The position numbers and the translations under genes are program-made. This document shows, in pieces, positions 58,291-64,000 of a stretch of 64,000 nt of DNA (position 1 is the first letter of the stretch; each line of letters opens with the position of its first letter). Under the pieces are notes generated by a model. It did not search any database. It was not told the origin of the DNA and saw only the letters and a list, made by a program, of their open reading frames with translations. This stretch comes from Ashinkailepas kermadecensis (lineage: Eukaryota > Arthropoda > Thecostraca > Neolepadidae), in assembly GCA_034440615.1 (NCBI GenBank), contig JAOTOM010004831.1, forward strand, positions 248,001-312,000, given 5' to 3'.

Positions 58291-59230
58291 CAATGTACTC
58301 CTAAGAACTTGAAGCATTTCACCTGTTCCATGGCTTTGCCATCGATTTTAAATAGAGTTTTGGGTGTTGGGCGGAGACGACTATATGTGACGGTGGCCGA
58401 TTGTTCTGCGGACACGGTGAAGCCCCAAGTTTTGCACCACTTTGCAATGTGGTCTAGTCCTGCTTGAATGTTTTTTTCAGCTTTAAGGAAGCATTGTGAT
58501 GTTGTCCAAATGGCTATGTCGTCCGCGAAAAGTGAGTATTGAAGTGAAGTGTAAGTGTGGTCAGCAAGTATACCGTTGATCATGATGATGAAGAGGCTCG
58601 GTGAGAGCACGCTCCCCTGAGCCAGGTCCTGCTCCTGTGTTGTGGTGTTTGATGTGACACTGCCGCATCGGACCTTAAGGTTCCTGTCTCTAGGGAAGTT
58701 GAGAATGAAGTGTGCCATGTGTCCGCGTAGGCCTATCTTGTGGAGTTTGTGCGTCAGTGCGGATTTGTGTACTCGGTCGAATGCGGCAGTGATGTCCAAG
58801 TAGGCAGCTACTGTTGTGCGTTTGATGCGTAGACCACTTTTTATATCATGCACTAATCTAATGAGATTGTCTGTAGTTGATTTTTGACGCTGGAATCCCA
58901 CTGAAATTCGTCGAGCAGGTCGTTGTGTTCCAGAAATTGCCCCAATCGTGTGTTGACCATGCATTCGACTAACTTGCTAGCACAGCTAGTAAGTGAGATG
59001 GGTCTATAACCTTTTGGGATGGAGTGATCTTTGTGCGGCTTTGGCAATGGAATGACTACGCTCTCTCGCCAGGATGCGGGAAACGTGTCGCTTTCGTACA
59101 GTTCATTTATGGCCGCTGGTAGGTACGTTAGAGAGTTTTTACTAAGTCGTTTAAGAAACTGGTAATGGATGTCGTCCGGCCCAACCGACGTGTTTCCACA
59201 CTTGCTGAGGGCAAGGTGTAATTCGTGCAT
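58290..59230 (-). pseudogene. LINE-1 reverse transcriptase
   Basis: Two overlapping frames joined by a frameshift near 58900. The first (59230-58853) carries NTSVGPDDIHYQFLKRL, FPASWRESVVIPLPKPHKD and GYRPISLTSCASKLVE. The second (58964-58290) carries QKSTTDNLIRLVHDI, AAYLDITAAFDRVHKSAL (first catalytic Asp), LAQGSVLSPSLFIIMING with Ala for the usual Pro, and SLFADDIAIW with the catalytic Asp pair at about 58518-58530. CFKFLGV begins the thumb. Upstream, the frame is contiguous with the endonuclease except for a TAG at about 59321 and a TGA at about 59651. Confidence 0.88.
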
Positions 59231-59650
59231 AGTAAACGACTGATTGTAGATTTCTCTATTGCTAGAGCTAAAATTTGCTTTAGAGGCAAGGAAGTCTAGA
59301 GCGCCTACTATAGTGGTATCCTAGTTGCTGTTGCCAGATACGCTGGCGTAGTGTAGCTTAAAGTGGTCTACGACTTGTTGTGGGTCAGTGATGTGCTGTC
59401 CTTTCACCGTCAGCTGGGGGAAGGGACTTGGTGGTGGGCGTTTCAGGTTGAAACGCTTCATCACGTCCCAGATTCTGCCGGTAGGGGTGAACCTATTGAA
59501 TTGAGAGGCAAAAGACTGCCAACAGTTTTGTCGTGCTGTTCGAATTGTGCACCGGCAGTGTTTTTGAGATTGTCTGTATGCTGATAGGTGTGCTTCGCAC
59601 AAGCATCTTTTGAATTGTTTGTGGGCACGGCGCCGTGCGGCGATTGCCCT

Positions 59651-60178
59651 TCAACAGTCCGGAGTCCACCATGGCGTAGATGCCTTTTTCCTAGGTCTGT
59701 TACTTTTTGGGACTGAGTCTCGTGCTGCTAAGCTGATGTCCCTTAGGATTGTCTCGATCTGACTGCTCTCTGAAGTTGTTAGGTTGAGGTCCACCTGTTC
59801 CTCGAATTTAGCCCAGTCCACTCTTTTCAAGTTCCAATATTGTCTAAATAGCTTAGTGTGGTGGATAGCGTCCGTGCTGAGCCTAATTGTGATTGGGTAG
59901 TTGTCGCTCAGCCCGGGAACATCTGAAACTGACCAGTCAAATAGTGAGCTAAGTCGTTGGGAGCAGCACGTTAAGTCAATGCAACTGTCCGATCCTCCTA
60001 AGGTCGGGTTGTAGTGGGTGGCGGCCCCGGTGATAAGAAGTACCAGGCTGTGGTCCGAAATAAACTGGTGAATTTCGCGCCCTATGGCGTCAGTCTGGTC
60101 GCTTCCCCATGAGGGGTGTTTAGCATTAAAGTCTCCCATAATGACGGCGAGATGTATAGTGAAATGATTGTGGTTCAT
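59651..60178 (-). pseudogene. LINE-1 endonuclease C-terminal half
   Basis: 175-codon frame with VIMGDFNAKHPSWGS (catalytic Asp and Asn of the AP-endonuclease fold), GGSDSCIDLTCCS and GLSDNYPITIRLS (SDxxPI motif, with Asn for the usual His). It ends KKASTPWWTPDC-stop, and the same frame continues beyond the TGA. The N-terminal half with the QE motif is missing because of 5' truncation. Confidence 0.85.
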
Positions 60179-60250
60179 TTCATTTTGTTGGTATAGGCAC
60201 TTCGGCCTCCTGAGGCCATTTCGTGCCGCGGAAGAAAAAATAATGAAAAA

Positions 60251-60694
60251 CTACAGAGCTATGAAAGTCAATTTATAAGTACTGGAACAAGTTGGTTTGT
60301 CGTAGAAGATGAAAAATAGTTTTATTAGAAAAGGGTGTTCATCTCCCAGTAGCGTGGGTAAAGAAAATGGAATGTTGTGTGTTCGGCAGTAGTCGGTAAG
60401 TGTTTTTCGAGGGCCATGGTACTGTTGACAGTGTAGGAGTATATGTGTGACTGTAAGATGGGTGTTGCATGATGGTCGAAGTGAAGCCGTGTAGATATGT
60501 CGATGGGTAAGGAAAGTATGGCCGACACGCAAACGTGATAGTACTTTTTCTTCGAGACGGTTTTTTATGTGATGTGGTCCAGGTGTTGACGCCAGGTTTG
60601 ATGACGCGTAACTGTGTATGGTTTGTGTTTTGTGTTCAATTTTGAGTCCCAAAATGTCGAATGCTCTGTTGTATTGATGATTTAATACCTTCAA
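60251..60694 (-). pseudogene. LINE-2 C-terminal domain
   Basis: 147-codon frame with RLRVGHTFLTHRHIY, LRPSCNTHLTVTHILLHCQQ (Cys...His-Ile-Leu-x-x-Cys knuckle) and SLPTLLGDEHPFLIKLFF. It reaches its natural stop about 55 bp before the 3' end of the element. Confidence 0.82.
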
Positions 60695-61080
60695 AATGTG
60701 GTGGAATTTCTGTGACGTGTTGGAGGTGTAATGAAGCTTTTGCTAATGTGTCGGCGTCTTCGTTTCCTGGGATGCCACAGTGACTGGGCACCCACAGGAA
60801 ACGGACCTTCACGCCCATCAGATGAAGTGTTCCTAACGTTTCATAAATATAAATATGGCAATGATTTGAAAAGGAAAGTGACGAAAGAGATTGCAAAACT
60901 GATTTGGAGTCCGAACAAATGACGACGCTGCGCATGGGGTGACAGAGAAAACGATTGCGAATGTAACGGCGGGCAATGAGGATAGCATGCAATTTGGCCA
61001 CGAAAATTGATGTTCCGTCCGGTAGTCGATGTTGTTTTTTGTATGTTCTCGAAACTATTGCATTGCCTGTAAGATTAGCG
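60636..61080 (-). pseudogene. LINE-2 RNase H domain
   Basis: FVCTDDSKNANLTGNAI (about 61085-61100 leftward, other frame), then VAKLHAILIARRYI, VVICSDSKSVLQSLSS and FLWVPSHCGIPGNEDADTLAK. The first Asp, the CSDSK Asp and the final Asp with Ser-His are present. The catalytic Glu of the usual AELxAI is Lys here (AKLHAI), so the domain is inactive on top of frame damage. Confidence 0.8.
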
Positions 61081-61194
61081 TTTTTAGAATCGTCAGTACA
61101 AACGAAAGGTACGTGGTGATAACGAGCCCGAAATTTGTGAAATTCTTGTTTCGCATATTCTGGACAAAGCTGTGATTTTGGAGTGTTGGTTAGA

Positions 61195-61764
61195 TTAAAA
61201 AAATTGTCGTTCGGCTATCTGCCACGGTGGTGTAGTTGGTGGAGAAAGAGAAGTAATGCGTGGAATAGTGAAATGAAGTTGTTCAGAAAATGTTTTGACT
61301 CGGGAAGCTATAGTGAGACGAGTTCGTTTTACGGCTGGACGTAAATAATCGTGATGTAAATTTGGAAGAATTTGTAATGACTTGTGTGTGGGGTGGTTTG
61401 TGTGAAATTGAATTTTGGAGGCGTACCTAAGTGTTTGCTGCATTCTACGGAGAGCTAGTGGAGGAATTCCCGATTCGGCTTCTAAAGAAATGATGGGTGA
61501 AGTAGTCATTGCATCGAGTGCGATACGGATAAATTTATTTTGAATGGTGTCTAAATTGTGTAATGAGGACGTGCTAGCACCGGTATATACTACGGATCCA
61601 TATTCAATTATGGGTAGAACTAAAGATTTGTAAAGTAGTAGAAGTGTATGACGGTCGGCTCCAAGTGATGAAGAAGTGAAGCATCGAAATAAATTCGGTC
61701 GGTGAAAACATTTGTTCTGGATGTGTTTGATGCATTGAAAGCCTACAGTCAAAAATAATACCAA
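61195..61764 (-). pseudogene. LINE-2 RT thumb/linker
   Basis: Frame with LYKSLVLPIIEYGSVVYTG, LHNLDTIQNKFIRIALDA, ISLEAESGIPPLALRR and RYASKIQFHTNHP. This is the conserved region between RT and RNase H in such LINEs, open for 189 codons. Confidence 0.8.
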
Positions 61765-61811
61765 GAAATTTAAATAAATTTACAAAAGGTATATCATTGT
61801 TTCCGAGGTGA

Positions 61812-61894
61812 AGTGGTGTGTCTGGTTGGTTGGTTATTTGGGCTTACGGGCGCATCGACTGCGTTGGTGATACAGCGCCCAGTGGTGTGTCTGG
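61812..61894 (-). mobile_element. mini-SINE copy C nested in LINE-2, 14-bp target-site duplication
   Basis: A 55-bp insert (61826-61880) starting TTGGTTGGTTATTTGGG and ending TACAGCGCCC, flanked by exact AGTGGTGTGTCTGG at 61812-61825 and 61881-61894. It interrupts the LINE-2 RT region (minus-strand peptide around IHQWSLKYGFIFSAPKSA just upstream). It is therefore younger than LINE-2's insertion. It shares its 5' boundary (GCGCCC) with copies A and B. Confidence 0.92.
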
Positions 61895-62736
61895 GTTTGG
61901 GAAGGGTGTTGATTTACTAAATATCAGTGTTGCAGATTTTGGGGCCGAAAAAATGAAACCATACTTCAGGGACCATTGATGTATTTTGTCTAGTGCGTGT
62001 TGTAGGTGAAATATACAATGCTTGTATTTTTTTCGGAACACCAAATTGCGCGGTCATCGGCAAACAAAGAGTATACTATATTAATAGGCATGTCGGTGAA
62101 AAGATCGTTAATGATGAGGTTGAATACAACTGATGAAATGCAGCTTCCCTGTGGTAGTCCATCTTCAAGAATATGTGGACCAGAGATGGCTGACCGGCAC
62201 CTGATGTGGAATGGGCGGGTACCGGATAAAAAAAACCTACTAAATAATGAGCTAAGTGTCCTTTTATACCGAGCTGCTGAATTTTGAAAAGTAATGCGGG
62301 TTTGAAAACCATATTGTAAGCTTTGCTTATGTCTAAAAATACTGAGACTGTGTGTTCACGTTTTTTTATAGCCTAGGCTGATGTCTGTTTCTAACCGAAT
62401 AAGGTGATCTATTGTGCTGCGTCCTTGCCGAAAACCACATTGAAATGGAGATAGAAGTGAATTTGTTTCCAGGTGCCAGGTTAGTCTTTTAATAACTATT
62501 CGTTCACAAAGTTTTCATAAGCAACTGGTGAGTGCAATGGGTCGAACATTGATCGAATTGCATGGATCCTACCGAGCGAAATCTAAATAAACACGCAGAA
62601 CAAAGTGAACGGAAATACGGCGACGAAAAAAACCAGGTGGGGCGACGGGTGTCACCCCACTGGGAAACTAAATGCGAAAAGATCGACGGGTGAAAAAACC
62701 CCACGAAAATGACAAATAAACTGCAATAACAGGCAG

Positions 62737-62931
62737 TCAGTCAGGCCAGAACTGGCACGGCGGAGTATTCAGCAGGCTCTGGTAATATGGGCCGTGATAG
62801 CACTGAATACTCCATGAAAAGTGAGGTTCTTGGAACGCAGCTAGTAATGGTTTTTGTTGCAAGTATTCAGATTTGAATTCTATGAACTTGCCTGGAAGGC
62901 CTCCGATGTTCCACTGCAGAAAAAGTCCCAT
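62737..62931 (-). pseudogene. LINE-2 endonuclease N-terminus
   Basis: FLQWNIGGLPGKFIEFKSEY and PLLAAFQEPHFS correspond to the LQWNIRGL and xxAxQET motifs that begin AP-endonuclease domains of LINE ORF2; the Gln-Glu pair is present. The ATG at 62931 is a plausible ORF2 start. The frame stops at 62737 near the internal deletion. Confidence 0.78.
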
Positions 62932-63070
62932 TGCCGAACGCGTTTAGTGGCTGTTGGTGTTCCTATACTGGGGTGGTGTCCGTGTCGAGTTGGGGAGAAA
63001 GGTTGAATCGGTGAACGAAGAGAGGGTTGGGAGGTGACCCAGCCAGGGGTGGTAGACTGGACGTGAATGA

Positions 63071-63310
63071 TGCACCGTTTTGCACATATTTATACTATGA
63101 ACGCTAGATGGCATTAGCATAAGTGGTGTTCAATGCTGCACCGGAGTGCACCTATTTATTCTATAATCGCTAGATGGCACTGGTACAAACGCGCCTGTTC
63201 AATGCTGCACCGGTGTGCACATAATTAATGATTGTCGCCAAATGGCACCATATTAATGCGTCTAGTAAATGCTGCACCGGGGTACACCTATTTATGCTAG
63301 TAAATGCACA
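63071..63310. repeat. 66-68-bp repeats upstream of LINE-2
   Basis: Three to four copies of a unit holding AATGCTGCACCGG-GTGCAC, CTATTTAT and CGCTAGATGGCA. CGCTAGATGGC or its variant CGCCAAATGGC begins at 63102, 63168 and 63236. The block lies 140-380 bp upstream of the ORF start of LINE-2 on the minus strand, so it may be part of its 5' UTR. Confidence 0.8.
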
Positions 63311-63404
63311 CCAACCCTCCAGAATGTTGGTTTGTTCAAAAGCCATCCAAGCCACTACGCTCCCAAGCAGGTTTGAACTGAGTTGACCAAAAATTGGTTA
63401 ATCT

Positions 63405-63480
63405 ACCCTAACATAACCTAACCTAACCGAACCTAACCTAACATAGCCTAACCTAATCAAGCATGACCTGACCTGACATA
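63405..63480. repeat. degenerate CCTAAC/CCTGAC repeat
   Basis: Contains ACCTAACCTAACCGAACC-like words, then AGCCTAACC and ACCTGACCTGAC. It resembles interstitial TTAGG-type telomeric sequence but is degenerate. Confidence 0.7.
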
Positions 63481-64000
63481 AGCAGACCTCATTCGATCTC
63501 ACCTACTCTGCCTTTTTTCCAGCTCCATTTCCATACGCGCAATAACACAGCATACACCATAAGTTAGATTTACGTACAAAATTATTCCCACGGTAGCTTG
63601 GCTGGCGTGGCAACATGTGCATCAAACATTTTTAACCGGTGAAGTTGGTCCCAGCAAACCATCCATCCATCAATGCAATGAGCGAGCTGAGAAGGCCGAA
63701 AATGATGCTTCATAATGTATCAGGGCAGCCTTGATTGTGGGAAACATATTTCAAATTGGGAAATCTAAAGGTATCGTGGGAATGGCAACAGTTGGGGCTA
63801 TGCGTGCCTACCACTTTTCATCCAAAATTGTGTCTGACAGGAGCATTGACGGGGTGCGAAGGCCTGTTTTAAGGGTAACGACACTTGCCACTCTCGTCGC
63901 GATGGATGACCACTGGCACACGGCAGGTGCCAGTGGTCAATGGGAAAAGTGTAGCCGGTGCACGGAATCTGGTCATGCAGGTAACGGCGTACCATCACTT
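63481..64000. other. unannotated right edge
   Basis: A short inverted CACTGGCAC-GTGCCAGTG pair (63911-63935) is the only structure noted. A minus-strand frame at 63998-63798 has no domain. Confidence 0.4.

Larger units (their letters stand above)
56005..60185 (-). mobile_element. LINE-1: RNase H-type non-LTR retrotransposon, 5'-truncated
   Basis: Minus-strand element in the order endonuclease C-terminal half (60178-59651), linker, RT (59230-58290), thumb/linker (58290-57880), RNase H (57810-57232), cysteine knuckle (to 56808) and 3' UTR (56807-56005). The 3' UTR is shared with 8380-9158. The 5' end near 60180 abuts the 3' end of LINE-2. The coding order EN-RT-RNase H-knuckle is that of the I/LOA/R1-Jockey group; I cannot assign the clade more finely. 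The frame is interrupted by a handful of stops and frameshifts, so it is a relatively young but dead copy. Confidence 0.88.
60196..62935 (-). mobile_element. LINE-2: second RNase H-type LINE, internally deleted
   Basis: Minus-strand element, order: endonuclease N-terminus (62931-62740), junction, RT from NVRPIALTSC onward (62560-61850), thumb (61764-61195), RNase H (61080-60700), cysteine knuckle (60520-60470), 3' end (60196). The C-terminal half of the endonuclease and the RT fingers are missing between about 62735 and 62560, so the copy is internally deleted. It is related to LINE-1 in organisation but clearly a different family. Its interior carries a nested mini-SINE (61826-61880). Its 3' end joins the truncated 5' end of LINE-1. 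Confidence 0.83.

Noticed and set aside
63908..63940. Inverted CACTGGCAC/GTGCCAGTG pair as an operator-like site
   Set aside because: A short isolated inverted repeat with no gene context to interpret.

Overview
Eukaryotic, almost certainly metazoan and probably invertebrate DNA. There is no operon structure and I find no intact host protein-coding gene. The window holds long microsatellites ((TA)n, (GA)n, (CA)n, (GTCAGT)n), more than twenty unrelated minisatellites, LINE retrotransposons with AP-endonuclease, reverse transcriptase (RT) and RNase H domains, a tRNA-derived SINE, and piggyBac-type TTAA elements. A degenerate CCTAAC-type stretch near the right end is compatible with an arthropod but does not prove it. 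By my coordinates, tandem repeats cover roughly a sixth to a fifth of the window and recognisable transposon-derived sequence at least a quarter.

Layout. 0-9 kb: 25-bp and 42-bp minisatellites, two tandem LINE 3' ends, and the 3' end of a LINE whose fuller copy lies at 56-60 kb. 9-12 kb: a decayed transposase-like gene interrupted by a full-length SINE, a copy of a ~650-bp dispersed repeat (called D1 here), and part of a TTAA-bounded MITE-like element. 12-31 kb: mostly micro- and minisatellites, with a 990-bp TTAA-bounded element at 25 kb and a mini-SINE with target-site duplications at 27 kb. 32-43 kb: a LINE C-terminal fragment running into a 44-bp array, a D1 copy, a nearly complete CR1-like LINE, a second transposase-like pseudogene, tandem D1 copies, an RT fragment, and a 2.47-kb piggyBac element with TTAA target sites. 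43-55 kb: minisatellites and two ~790-bp G-tract hairpin elements. 55-63.4 kb: two RNase H-bearing LINEs on the minus strand, head to tail. One carries a nested mini-SINE, and the region upstream of its open reading frame holds 66-68-bp repeats.

The window is best read as repeat-dominated intergenic chromatin built by nested insertions. Most long open frames are artefacts of minisatellites, some of them with periods divisible by three (42 and 72 bp). The strongest leads are: (i) ~51-56-bp SINE-tail elements that share one 5' boundary, two of them with 14-bp target-site duplications; (ii) a family of TTAA-flanked elements with G/C-tract hairpin ends, several carrying TCAAGGTCA nuclear-receptor-type sites; (iii) CTCF-like motifs repeated every 66-68 bp upstream of a LINE; (iv) a perfect 35-nt palindrome beside a TTAA element. 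All homology calls are motif recognition by eye; no search was run.
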